A stretch of 30,818 nucleotides of DNA, taken from positions 1 to 30,818 of the forward strand of contig CAMKZP010000005.1 in the NCBI GenBank assembly GCA_946477805.1, written 5' to 3'. Position numbers and translations under genes: made by a program. This document shows positions 22,035 to 30,334 of the stretch, one piece after another. Every line of letters starts with the position of its first letter. Positions within the stretch are counted from its first letter, which is position 1. The notes under the pieces are model-generated. The model saw only the letters and a program-made list of their open reading frames with translations, searched no databases and was not told the DNA's origin. Source of the DNA: an uncultured Enterobacter sp. GTDB taxonomy: Bacteria > Pseudomonadota > Gammaproteobacteria > Enterobacterales > Enterobacteriaceae.

Positions 22035-23447
22035 ATGGCAGGAAACAAACCCTTCAACAAACAGACTGAACCCCGCGAGCGTGATTACCAGGTCGCCGGG
22101 TTAAAAGTCCCGCCGCACTCGATTGAAGCGGAACAGTCGGTGTTGGGCGGTTTAATGCTGGATAACGAACGCTGGGACGACGTCGCCGAGCGCGTTGTCT
22201 CTGAAGATTTCTATACCCGCCCGCACCGCCTAATTTTTACCGAAATGGCGCGTCTGCAGGAGTCCGGCAGCCCCATTGACCTGATCACCCTCGCGGAATC
22301 GCTTGAGCGGCTGGGGCAGCTCGACAGCTGCGGTGGCTTCGCCTATCTGGCGGAATTATCGAAAAACACGCCGAGTGCGGCAAACATCGGCGCATATGCC
22401 GACATCGTTCGCGAACGTGCCGTTGTGCGCGACATGATTTCTGTGGCAAACGAAATTGCCGAAGCCGGTTTTGATCCGCAGGGCCGCACCAGCGAAGATC
22501 TGCTCGATCTTGCCGAGTCCCGCGTGTTTAAAATCGCCGAAAGCCGCGCCAACAAAGACGAAGGGCCGAAAAACATAGCCGACGTGCTCGACACCACCGT
22601 CGCGCGTATCGAACAGCTTTTCCAGCAGCCGCACGACGGTGTTACCGGGGTGAACACCGGCTATGACGATCTGAACAAGAAAACCGCCGGTTTGCAGCCG
22701 TCGGATTTGATTATCGTCGCCGCACGTCCGTCGATGGGTAAAACGACATTTGCGATGAACCTCGTGGAAAATGCGGCGATGTTGCAGGATAAGCCGGTTC
22801 TGATCTTCAGTCTGGAGATGCCCTCTGAGCAGATCATGATGCGTTCTCTGGCGTCGCTTTCACGCGTGGATCAGACCCGCATTCGAACCGGCCAGCTCGA
22901 CGATGAGGACTGGGCGCGCATCTCCGGCACCATGGGCATTCTGCTCGAAAAACGGAACATCTATATCGATGACTCCTCCGGCCTGACGCCAACGGAAGTG
23001 CGCTCCCGCGCGCGCCGTATCGCCCGTGAGCATGGCGGCATCGGCCTTATCATGATTGACTACCTTCAGCTGATGCGCGTGCCGTCGCTCTCCGACAACC
23101 GTACGCTGGAGATCGCTGAAATTTCCCGCTCGCTCAAGGCGTTAGCCAAAGAGCTGCAGGTGCCGGTCGTGGCGCTGTCGCAGCTTAACCGCTCCCTGGA
23201 ACAACGTGCCGACAAGCGCCCGGTCAACTCCGACCTGCGCGAATCCGGCTCCATCGAGCAGGATGCCGACTTAATCATGTTCATCTACCGTGATGAGGTT
23301 TATCACGAGAACAGCGACCTGAAAGGGATCGCAGAAATTATTATTGGTAAGCAGCGTAACGGTCCTATCGGTACGGTGCGTCTGACCTTTAACGGACAGT
23401 GGTCGCGTTTCGACAACTATGCCGGTCCTCAATATGATGATGAGTAA
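22035..23447 (+). CDS. dnaB: Replicative DNA helicase DnaB
   Basis: 470 residues (E. coli 471). Hexameric 5'-to-3' helicase of the replication fork that binds DnaG primase and the DnaC loader. N-terminal domain about 25–170, linker, then the RecA-like ATPase domain. Walker A ARPSMGKTT contains K236. Walker B is GLIMIDYLQLM, followed by VVALSQLNRSLEQRADKRP and the DLRESGSIEQDADLIMFIYRDEVY block with the arginine finger region. No intein interrupts the Walker A region. alr follows by 16 bases and is probably co-transcribed. Confidence 0.98.
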   Translation: MAGNKPFNKQTEPRERDYQVAGLKVPPHSIEAEQSVLGGLMLDNERWDDVAERVVSEDFYTRPHRLIFTEMARLQESGSPIDLITLAESLERLGQLDSCGGFAYLAELSKNTPSAANIGAYADIVRERAVVRDMISVANEIAEAGFDPQGRTSEDLLDLAESRVFKIAESRANKDEGPKNIADVLDTTVARIEQLFQQPHDGVTGVNTGYDDLNKKTAGLQPSDLIIVAARPSMGKTTFAMNLVENAAMLQDKPVLIFSLEMPSEQIMMRSLASLSRVDQTRIRTGQLDDEDWARISGTMGILLEKRNIYIDDSSGLTPTEVRSRARRIAREHGGIGLIMIDYLQLMRVPSLSDNRTLEIAEISRSLKALAKELQVPVVALSQLNRSLEQRADKRPVNSDLRESGSIEQDADLIMFIYRDEVYHENSDLKGIAEIIIGKQRNGPIGTVRLTFNGQWSRFDNYAGPQYDDE

Positions 23448-23463
23448 TTTCTAAGGAATTCAC

Positions 23464-24543
23464 ATGCAAGCGGCAACTGTTGTCATTAACCGCCGCGCTC
23501 TGCGACACAACCTGCAACGTCTGCGAGAACTGGCGCCCGCCAGCAGGCTCGTTGCAGTCGTGAAAGCGAACGCTTACGGACACGGTCTCCTCGAGACCGC
23601 GCGAACGCTCCCCGATGCCGACGCCTTTGGCGTCGCCCGTCTCGAAGAAGCTCTTCGCCTGCGCGCGGGGGGCATTACCCAGCCGATTCTGCTTCTTGAG
23701 GGCTTTTTTGAAGCGGCGGATTTAACGACGATTGCCGACCAGCATCTGCACACGGCGGTGCATAACGAAGAGCAGCTGGCGGCGTTAGAAACCGCCAGGC
23801 TGAGCGAGCCGGTGACCGTGTGGATGAAGCTTGATACCGGTATGCACCGCCTGGGCGTGCGCCCCGAAGACGCTGAGGCGTTTTATCAGCGGCTGTGCCG
23901 GTGCAAAAACGTTCGCCAGCCGGTGAACATCGTCAGCCACTTCGCTCGCGCCGACGAACCGGAGTGCGGCGCAACCGAGCGGCAGCTTGATATTTTCAAC
24001 ACCTTCTGCGAAGGCAAGCCGGGGATGCGCTCCCTCGCGGCATCCGGCGGCATTCTGCTGTGGCCGCAGTCGCACCTCGACTGGGCGCGCCCGGGCATCA
24101 TTCTCTACGGCGTGTCGCCGCTGGAGAGCAAGCCCTGGGGGCCGGACTTTGGCTTCCAGCCGGTGATGTCGCTGGTCTCTAACCTGATCGCCGTGCGTGA
24201 GCACAAGGCGGGCGAGCCGGTAGGCTATGGCGGTACCTGGACCAGCGAGCGCGACACGCGTCTCGGCGTGGTGGCGATGGGCTACGGCGATGGCTACCCG
24301 CGCGCTGCTCCCTCCGGCACGCCGGTGCTGGTGAATGGCCGCGAAGTGAACATCGTCGGCCGCGTCGCGATGGACATGATTTGTGTCGATCTGGGCCCGG
24401 ACGCGCAGGATAAAGCGGGCGACAATGTGGTGCTGTGGGGCGATGGCTTGCCCGTTGAGCGTATTGCTGATATCACGAAAGTGAGCGCTTACGAACTTAT
24501 CACGCGCCTGACCTCGCGGGTCGCGATGAAATACATTGATTGA
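23464..24543 (+). CDS. alr: Alanine racemase, biosynthetic
   Basis: 359 residues, family length. PLP enzyme that converts L-alanine to D-alanine for peptidoglycan. The PLP lysine is K34 in VVKANAYGHG and the opposing catalytic base is Y255 in VGYGGTW; RVAMDMICVDLG is the third signature. The position next to dnaB identifies it as alr rather than the catabolic dadX. A terminator hairpin begins 10 bases after the stop codon. Confidence 0.96.
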   Translation: MQAATVVINRRALRHNLQRLRELAPASRLVAVVKANAYGHGLLETARTLPDADAFGVARLEEALRLRAGGITQPILLLEGFFEAADLTTIADQHLHTAVHNEEQLAALETARLSEPVTVWMKLDTGMHRLGVRPEDAEAFYQRLCRCKNVRQPVNIVSHFARADEPECGATERQLDIFNTFCEGKPGMRSLAASGGILLWPQSHLDWARPGIILYGVSPLESKPWGPDFGFQPVMSLVSNLIAVREHKAGEPVGYGGTWTSERDTRLGVVAMGYGDGYPRAAPSGTPVLVNGREVNIVGRVAMDMICVDLGPDAQDKAGDNVVLWGDGLPVERIADITKVSAYELITRLTSRVAMKYID

Positions 24544-24552
24544 ACCGCCGAC

Positions 24553-24582
24553 GGAGTGAGGATGTTATCCTCACTCCATCTT
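24553..24582 (+). terminator. Terminator of dnaB-alr
   Basis: Perfect 10-base stem GGAGTGAGGA (24553–24562) / TCCTCACTCC (24568–24577), loop TGTTA, followed by ATCTTT. The weak T run makes termination probably partial. Confidence 0.8.
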
Positions 24583-24662
24583 TAATAACATCCTCTCGAC
24601 CTTCTCCCGCTTCCGGTTTATTGTTGAATTTCCTGCCTCATCGAATCCCGGAGACTCATCGC

Positions 24663-25856
24663 GTGTTTCAGAAAGTTGACGCCTACGCTGGCGACCCCAT
24701 TCTCTCCTTAATGGAGCGTTTCAAAGAAGATCCTCGCAGCGACAAAGTGAACCTCAGCATTGGCCTGTACTACAACGAGGACGGCATCATTCCTCAGCTG
24801 AAGGCCGTCGCCGAGGCTGAAGCACGTCTCAACGAGACCCCGCACGGCGCTTCACTTTATCTGCCGATGGAAGGGCTGAATGCCTACCGCAATACCATCG
24901 CGCCGCTGCTGTTCGGGGCCGATCACGCGGTGCTCGCGCAAAAGCGCGTGGCGACCATCCAGACGCTGGGCGGTTCGGGGGCGCTGAAAGTGGGCGCAGA
25001 CTTCCTGAAAAAATATTTCCCGGATTCCGGCGTGTGGGTCAGCGACCCGACGTGGGAAAACCACGTGGCGATCTTCGAGGGCGCGGGCTTTAAGGTTGCG
25101 ACCTATCCGTGGTTCGATAGCGAAACCAACGGCGTGCGCGTGGATGCGCTGCTGGAAAAACTGAACACCCTGCCGGAGCGCAGCATCGTTCTGCTGCATC
25201 CGTGCTGCCATAACCCGACCGGTGCCGATCTCACGAACGGCCAGTGGGATGCCGTGATTGAGGTGCTGAAGGCGCGTCATCTCATCCCGTTCCTCGACAT
25301 CGCCTATCAGGGCTTTGGCGCGGGAATGGAAGAGGATGCCTACGCCATCCGCGCGATAGCCAGCGCAGGCCTGCCGGCTCTGGTCAGCAACTCCTTCTCT
25401 AAAATTTTCTCCCTGTACGGCGAGCGCGTTGGCGGCCTGTCCGTGGTGTGTGACGATGCCGACGCGGCGGGCCGCGTGCTGGGCCAGCTGAAAGCGACGG
25501 TGCGCCGCATCTACTCCAGCCCGCCGGCGTTTGGCGCGCAGGTCGTCGCCACGGTACTGGGTGACGAGCAGCTGAAAGCGACCTGGCTTGCCGAAGTGGA
25601 GGCGATGCGAAAGCGCATTCTGTCGATGCGTCAGGAGCTGGTGAACGTGCTGAAAGAGGCGGTTCCGGGACATAACTTCGACTACCTGCTCAGGCAGCGC
25701 GGAATGTTCAGCTACACCGGCCTGAGCGCTGCGCAGGTCGATCGCCTGCGCGACGAGTTTGGCGTCTATCTGATTGCCAGCGGCCGTATGTGCGTGGCGG
25801 GTCTGAACGCGAATAACGTCCAGCGCGTGGCGCAGGCATTTGCCGCGGTGATGTAA
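24663..25856 (+). CDS. tyrB: Aromatic-amino-acid aminotransferase TyrB
   Basis: 397 residues from a GTG start at 24663, the same start codon and length as E. coli TyrB. PLP enzyme for the last step of tyrosine and phenylalanine synthesis, with activity on leucine and aspartate. PLP lysine K247 in NSFSKIFSLYGERVG; the cofactor/substrate segments HPCCHNPTGADLT, DIAYQGFGAG and the C-terminal SGRMCVAGLN are present. A longer in-frame reading from 24540 overlaps the alr stop and its terminator and has no homology, so it is rejected. I could not recognise a TyrR box in the 119-base upstream gap. Confidence 0.96.
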   Translation: MFQKVDAYAGDPILSLMERFKEDPRSDKVNLSIGLYYNEDGIIPQLKAVAEAEARLNETPHGASLYLPMEGLNAYRNTIAPLLFGADHAVLAQKRVATIQTLGGSGALKVGADFLKKYFPDSGVWVSDPTWENHVAIFEGAGFKVATYPWFDSETNGVRVDALLEKLNTLPERSIVLLHPCCHNPTGADLTNGQWDAVIEVLKARHLIPFLDIAYQGFGAGMEEDAYAIRAIASAGLPALVSNSFSKIFSLYGERVGGLSVVCDDADAAGRVLGQLKATVRRIYSSPPAFGAQVVATVLGDEQLKATWLAEVEAMRKRILSMRQELVNVLKEAVPGHNFDYLLRQRGMFSYTGLSAAQVDRLRDEFGVYLIASGRMCVAGLNANNVQRVAQAFAAVM

Positions 25857-25865
25857 GTACCCACT

Positions 25866-25902
25866 TACCCTCCCTCTTCCCGTGGGAGAGGGTTGGGGTG
25901 TG
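25866..25902. repeat. GC-rich palindromic intergenic repeat (copy 4)
   Basis: CCCTCTTCCC (25872–25881), loop GT, GGGAGAGGG (25884–25892), then TTGGGGTGTGG. It is a degenerate copy of the family at 1097, 4391 and 11239, starting 10 bases after the tyrB stop codon. The remaining gap to aphA (25903–26072) holds an AT-rich stretch with no recognisable operator. Confidence 0.7.
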
Positions 25903-26072
25903 GCATCAGGCCGCACAAGAATGTCGCCCGATACTTTGTGATCTTCTTCTTTTTATTCAGATTCATAAGCAAAAACTCCTTCCCTTCACCTCCCGCTGGG
26001 GTTATGGTCGGATAGTTTTTTGACCATTCGCTCAAAATAAAACGATAACAAACTGAATATTCAGGGGAAAAT

Positions 26073-26786
26073 ATGCGCAAGATCACACTGGCGCTCAGCG
26101 CCGCCTGCTTATTGTTCTCGCTTAATAGTGCAGTCGTGGCGCGGGCTTCCGCTCCAACGCCGCTTTACACCGGTACCACCGCCGCCATTCTTGCCGAGCA
26201 GGCGCCCATTCACTGGGTCTCAGTGGCACAAATCGAAAACAGCCTCGCGGGCCGCCCGCCAATGGCCGTCGGCTTCGACATTGACGATACCGTGCTGTTC
26301 TCAAGCCCGGGCTTCTGGCGCGGCAAGCAAACCTGGTCACCGGACAGCGAAGACTATCTCAAGAACCCGGCATTCTGGGAAAAGATGAACAACGGCTGGG
26401 ACGAGTTCAGCATCCCGAAAGAGGTGGCTCGCGCGCTGATCGCTATGCACGTGAAGCGCGGGGACAGCATTTATTTCGTCACCGGCCGCAGCCAGACCAA
26501 AACCGAAACCGTATCTAAAACCCTGCAGGACGATTTTCTGATCCCGGCCGCCAGCATGAACCCGGTGATTTTTGCGGGTGACAAAGAGGGGCAAAACACC
26601 AAAACCCAGTGGCTGGAACAGAAAAACATCAAGGTGTTCTACGGCGATTCAGATAACGATATCACCGCCGCGCACGACGTGGGCGCCCGGGGGATCCGAG
26701 TATTACGCGCCTCTAACTCGACCTACCGGCCGCTGCCGATGGCCGGGAAGTTTGGTGAAGAGGTGATTGTGAATTCTGAATACTGA
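26073..26786 (+). CDS. aphA: Class B acid phosphatase AphA
   Basis: 237-residue precursor, the E. coli length. Secreted to the periplasm (signal peptide about 1–25, cleavage after VVARA). Tetrameric Mg2+-dependent phosphatase and phosphotransferase acting on nucleotides and other organic phosphates. DDDD/HAD motifs: F-D69-I-D71-D-T (nucleophile D69), TGRS near 137, K177, and YGD192-S-D-N-D196 for metal binding. The ribosome site AGGGGAA lies just before the ATG. Single gene. No gene fits in the 117 bases before yjbR. Confidence 0.97.
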   Translation: MRKITLALSAACLLFSLNSAVVARASAPTPLYTGTTAAILAEQAPIHWVSVAQIENSLAGRPPMAVGFDIDDTVLFSSPGFWRGKQTWSPDSEDYLKNPAFWEKMNNGWDEFSIPKEVARALIAMHVKRGDSIYFVTGRSQTKTETVSKTLQDDFLIPAASMNPVIFAGDKEGQNTKTQWLEQKNIKVFYGDSDNDITAAHDVGARGIRVLRASNSTYRPLPMAGKFGEEVIVNSEY

Positions 26787-26903
26787 GGTATGCTGATTTT
26801 TTGAACAAATCAATCCTGCCGGGTTTACCTTTCGTCGTCTTGCTGCACACTTAAAAGAGGCAGGCACTCAGTTCGCGTTCAACCTATTTTCAGGGGAGCA
26901 AAG

Positions 26904-27257
26904 ATGACAATTTCGGAGATACTTCAGTACTGCATGAGCAAGCCCGGCGCGGAGCAGAGCGTTCACAGCGACTGGAAAGCCACGCAGATTAAGGTCGGTG
27001 ATGTATTGTTCGCGATGGTGAAAGAGGTGGAGGGCCGTCCTGCGGCATCGCTGAAAACCAGCCCGGAACTGGCCGATCTGTTACGTCAGCAGCATGATGA
27101 CGTGCGGCCCAGCAAGCACCTGAACAAAGCACACTGGAGTACGGTCTACCTGGACGGGTCTATTCCTGGGTCGCAAATCTATTATCTGGTGGATGCGTCA
27201 TATCAGCAGGCGGTTGAGCTGCTGCCGGAAACGACCCGACAGCAGCTCTCCGTGTGA
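26904..27257 (+). CDS. yjbR: MmcQ/YjbR family protein
   Basis: 117 residues, full length for the family (DUF419). Small cytoplasmic protein with a double-wing fold similar to DNA-binding CyaY-like modules; no function is proven. Typical segments PGAEQSVHSDWKATQIKVGDVLFAMV, LKTSPELADLLRQQH, PSKHLNKAHWSTVYLDGS and YYLVDASYQQAVELLP are present. The ribosome site CAGGGGAGC precedes the ATG. Its stop codon is only 3 bases from the uvrA stop on the other strand, with no terminator between. In E. coli yjbQ precedes it; here it does not. Confidence 0.95.
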   Translation: MTISEILQYCMSKPGAEQSVHSDWKATQIKVGDVLFAMVKEVEGRPAASLKTSPELADLLRQQHDDVRPSKHLNKAHWSTVYLDGSIPGSQIYYLVDASYQQAVELLPETTRQQLSV

Positions 27258-27260
27258 CGA

Positions 27261-30083
27261 TTACAGCAACGGTTTAAGGAAGCGCGCGGTGTGCGAGGCT
27301 TCGCACTCTGCAACGGTCTCTGGCGTACCGGAGACGAGGATTTCACCGCCGCCGCTGCCGCCTTCCGGTCCGAGATCGACAATCCAGTCCGCGGTTTTAA
27401 TCACGTCCAGGTTGTGTTCAATCACCACAATGGTATTGCCCTGATCGCGCAGCTGGTGCAGTACCTCCAGCAGCTGCTGGATATCCGCAAAGTGCAGGCC
27501 GGTGGTCGGCTCGTCCAGAATGTACAGCGTCTGGCCGGTGCCGCGTTTTGACAGCTCGCGCGCCAGCTTCACGCGCTGGGCTTCGCCGCCGGACAGCGTG
27601 GTGGCCGACTGCCCCAGACGAATGTAGGTCAGGCCTACGTCCATCAGCGTCTGCAGCTTACGCGCCAGCGCAGGGACGGCGTCAAAGAACTCGCGCGCCT
27701 CTTCGATGGTCATATCCAGCACTTCGTGGATCGTCTTGCCTTTGTACTTAATCTCCAGCGTTTCGCGGTTATAGCGCTTGCCTTTGCACTGGTCGCACGG
27801 CACGTAAATATCCGGCAGGAAGTGCATCTCAACCTTGATCACGCCATCGCCCTGACAGGCCTCACAGCGGCCGCCGCGAACGTTAAAGCTGAAACGGCCT
27901 GGCGTATATCCGCGCGAACGTGATTCCGGTACGCCAGCAAAAAGTTCACGTACGGGCGTAAAGACGCCGGTATAGGTCGCCGGGTTGGAGCGCGGCGTGC
28001 GCCCGATCGGGCTCTGGTCGATGTCGATAACCTTATCGAAATGCTCCAGGCCCTGGATGTCGCGGTACGGTGCCGGCTCCGCCAGCGTTGCGCCGTTCAG
28101 CGCCGTCTGCGCGATCGGGAACAGCGTGTCGTTGATAAGCGTGGATTTACCGGAACCGGACACGCCGGTAATGCAGGTGAACAGCCCGACCGGCAGGGTC
28201 AGCGTCACGTCTTTCAGGTTGTTGCCGCGCGCGCCGGTCAGCTTCAGCACTTTTTCCGGGTTCGCCGCCACGCGCTGCTTCGGCACTTCAATTTTGCGTT
28301 TGCCGCTCATGAACTGGCCGGTCAGCGATTCAGGTACTGCCATAATGTCTTTCAGCGTACCTTCTGCCACCACCTGGCCGCCGTGCACGCCCGCGCCCGG
28401 CCCGATATCGATAACGTAGTCAGCGGCGCGGATCGCGTCTTCGTCGTGCTCAACCACGATTACCGTGTTGCCGAGGTTTCGCAGGTGAACCAGCGTTCCG
28501 AGCAGGCGTTCGTTGTCGCGCTGGTGCAGGCCGATGGACGGCTCATCAAGCACGTACATCACGCCCACCAGACCGGCACCAATCTGGCTCGCCAGGCGGA
28601 TACGCTGGGCTTCGCCGCCGGAGAGCGTTTCTGCCGAGCGGGAAAGCGTCAGGTAGTTCAGGCCGACGTTCACCAGGAACTTGAGACGATCGCCGATCTC
28701 TTTCAGCACCTTTTCCGCGATTTTCGCCCGCTGGCCGGAGAGCTTCAGGTTGTTGAAGAAGTCCATCGCATGGCCGATGCTCATGTCTGAGATGGTCGGC
28801 AGGGCGGTATTTTCGACGAACACATGACGCGCCTCGCGACGCAGACGCGTGCCTTCGCAGGTGGCGCAGGAACGGTTGCTGATGAATTTCGCCAGCTCCT
28901 CGCGCACCGCGCTGGACTCGGTCTCTTTGTAGCGGCGCTCCATGTTGTGCAGCACCCCTTCAAACGGGTGGCGACGCACGGAGGTATCGCCGCGATCGTT
29001 CATGTATTTGAACTCGATGTTCTCTTTGCCGGAACCGAACAGGATCACTTTATGCACGTTCGCGCTCAGGCTGGCCCACGGGGCTTCAACGTCGAACTTA
29101 TAGTGCTCCGCCAGCGACTTCAGCATCTGGAAGTAGTAGAAGTTACGCTTGTCCCAGCCGCGGATGGCACCGCCCGCCAGCGACAGCTCTGGGTTCTGGA
29201 TCACGCGGTCCGGATCGAAATACTGCTGAACGCCCAGGCCGTCACACGTCGGGCAGGCGCCCGCCGGGTTGTTGAATGAGAACAGGCGCGGTTCCAGCTC
29301 GCGCATGCTGTAGCCGCAGATCGGGCAGGCGAAATTGGCGGAGAACAGCAGCTCTTCCGCTTTTGGGTCATCCATATCAGAGACCACGGCCGTGCCGCCA
29401 GAGAGCTCCAGCGCGGTTTCGAAGGATTCCGCGAGGCGCGTCGCCAGGTCGTCACGGACTTTGAAACGGTCAATCACCACCTCGATGGTGTGCTTCTTCT
29501 GCAGCTCCAGCTTTGGCGGATCTGAGAGGTCACACACCTCGCCGTCGATACGGGCGCGGATATAGCCCTGGCTTGCCAGGTTTTCCAGCGTTTTGGTGTG
29601 CTCGCCCTTGCGCTCTTTGATGATTGGCGCAAGCAGCATCAGGCGTTTACCTTCCGGCTGCGACAGCACGTTATCCACCATCTGGCTGACGGTCTGCGCC
29701 GCCAGCGGGACGTCATGATCCGGGCAGCGCGGCTCACCGACGCGCGCATAGAGCAGACGCAGGTAGTCGTGAATTTCGGTAATCGTACCGACCGTTGAAC
29801 GCGGGTTATGCGAGGTCGACTTCTGCTCAATAGAAATAGCAGGGGATAACCCTTCAATATGGTCGACGTCCGGTTTTTCCATCAGCGACAGGAACTGACG
29901 CGCGTACGCAGAGAGCGATTCAACGTAACGACGTTGCCCTTCGGCATATAAGGTGTCGAATGCCAGTGAAGATTTGCCAGACCCCGAAAGCCCGGTCACG
30001 ACAATGAGCTTGTCGCGAGGGATTATGAGGTTGATATTCTTGAGATTGTGGGTGCGGGCGCCCCGAACTTCGATCTTATCCAT
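27261..30083 (-). CDS. uvrA: Excinuclease ABC subunit UvrA
   Basis: 940 residues, exact E. coli length. DNA-damage sensor of nucleotide excision repair that loads UvrB on lesions. Two ABC ATPase modules: Walker A GLSGSGKSS (31–39, K37) and GVSGSGKST (near 640), two signatures LSGGEAQRI and LSGGEAQRV, and Walker B VLDEPSIGLH and ILDEPTTGLH. Zinc modules CPICGY…CPTCDG and CEACQG…CDQCKG are intact, as is the SNRSCATCEGTRLRREA segment. It faces ssb; the SOS box at 30171–30186 explains its induction by DNA damage. Confidence 0.99.
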   Translation of the reverse strand: MDKIEVRGARTHNLKNINLIIPRDKLIVVTGLSGSGKSSLAFDTLYAEGQRRYVESLSAYARQFLSLMEKPDVDHIEGLSPAISIEQKSTSHNPRSTVGTITEIHDYLRLLYARVGEPRCPDHDVPLAAQTVSQMVDNVLSQPEGKRLMLLAPIIKERKGEHTKTLENLASQGYIRARIDGEVCDLSDPPKLELQKKHTIEVVIDRFKVRDDLATRLAESFETALELSGGTAVVSDMDDPKAEELLFSANFACPICGYSMRELEPRLFSFNNPAGACPTCDGLGVQQYFDPDRVIQNPELSLAGGAIRGWDKRNFYYFQMLKSLAEHYKFDVEAPWASLSANVHKVILFGSGKENIEFKYMNDRGDTSVRRHPFEGVLHNMERRYKETESSAVREELAKFISNRSCATCEGTRLRREARHVFVENTALPTISDMSIGHAMDFFNNLKLSGQRAKIAEKVLKEIGDRLKFLVNVGLNYLTLSRSAETLSGGEAQRIRLASQIGAGLVGVMYVLDEPSIGLHQRDNERLLGTLVHLRNLGNTVIVVEHDEDAIRAADYVIDIGPGAGVHGGQVVAEGTLKDIMAVPESLTGQFMSGKRKIEVPKQRVAANPEKVLKLTGARGNNLKDVTLTLPVGLFTCITGVSGSGKSTLINDTLFPIAQTALNGATLAEPAPYRDIQGLEHFDKVIDIDQSPIGRTPRSNPATYTGVFTPVRELFAGVPESRSRGYTPGRFSFNVRGGRCEACQGDGVIKVEMHFLPDIYVPCDQCKGKRYNRETLEIKYKGKTIHEVLDMTIEEAREFFDAVPALARKLQTLMDVGLTYIRLGQSATTLSGGEAQRVKLARELSKRGTGQTLYILDEPTTGLHFADIQQLLEVLHQLRDQGNTIVVIEHNLDVIKTADWIVDLGPEGGSGGGEILVSGTPETVAECEASHTARFLKPLL

Positions 30084-30170
30084 TCACCTTTCCCGGTTGG
30101 AACACGGATTGCCTGGTTTGTTTGAAGGACAAACGGCTGTCTGAAACGGCTAATTATGACACAATTTGAC

Positions 30171-30186
30171 CTGTTTGAATATACAG
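30171..30186. promoter_or_regulatory. LexA operator between uvrA and ssb
   Basis: CTGTTTGAATATACAG fits CTG-N10-CAG; the reverse strand reads CTGTATATTCAAACAG, close to the E. coli uvrA box. It lies 88 bases from the uvrA start and 149 from ssb, so control of uvrA is certain in kind and of ssb likely partial. It links this gene pair to lexA at 14346 in the same window. Confidence 0.93.
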
Positions 30187-30285
30187 TATTGGAATGCAAT
30201 TTCCGATTAGCTGTGTAACAATGTCGAGTTGGCGCGAGATTTCTGAACCGACTACGCAACTATGCAAATTGGCGCGTGGAAATGG

Positions 30286-30291
30286 TACACT
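30286..30291 (+). promoter_or_regulatory. Probable –10 box of ssb
   Basis: TACACT, 44 bases before the ssb ATG, in the 251-base uvrA–ssb gap. No convincing –35 was found. The ribosome site CAGGAGA is at 30321–30327. Confidence 0.4.
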
Positions 30292-30334
30292 CGCGCGTTT
30301 ACACTATTAAGAAACGTATTCAGGAGACACGAAC

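Noticed and set aside
24544..24662. TyrR box ahead of tyrB
   Set aside because: I looked for TGTAAA-N6-TTTACA and found no convincing match.
24852..25916. 354-codon minus-strand frame over tyrB
   Set aside because: Antisense shadow of a well-recognised gene; it starts beyond the palindromic repeat and has no family features.
26004..26027. Operator-like dyad ATGGTC/GACCAT ahead of aphA
   Set aside because: Six-base arms 12 bases apart in AT-rich DNA are too likely by chance.
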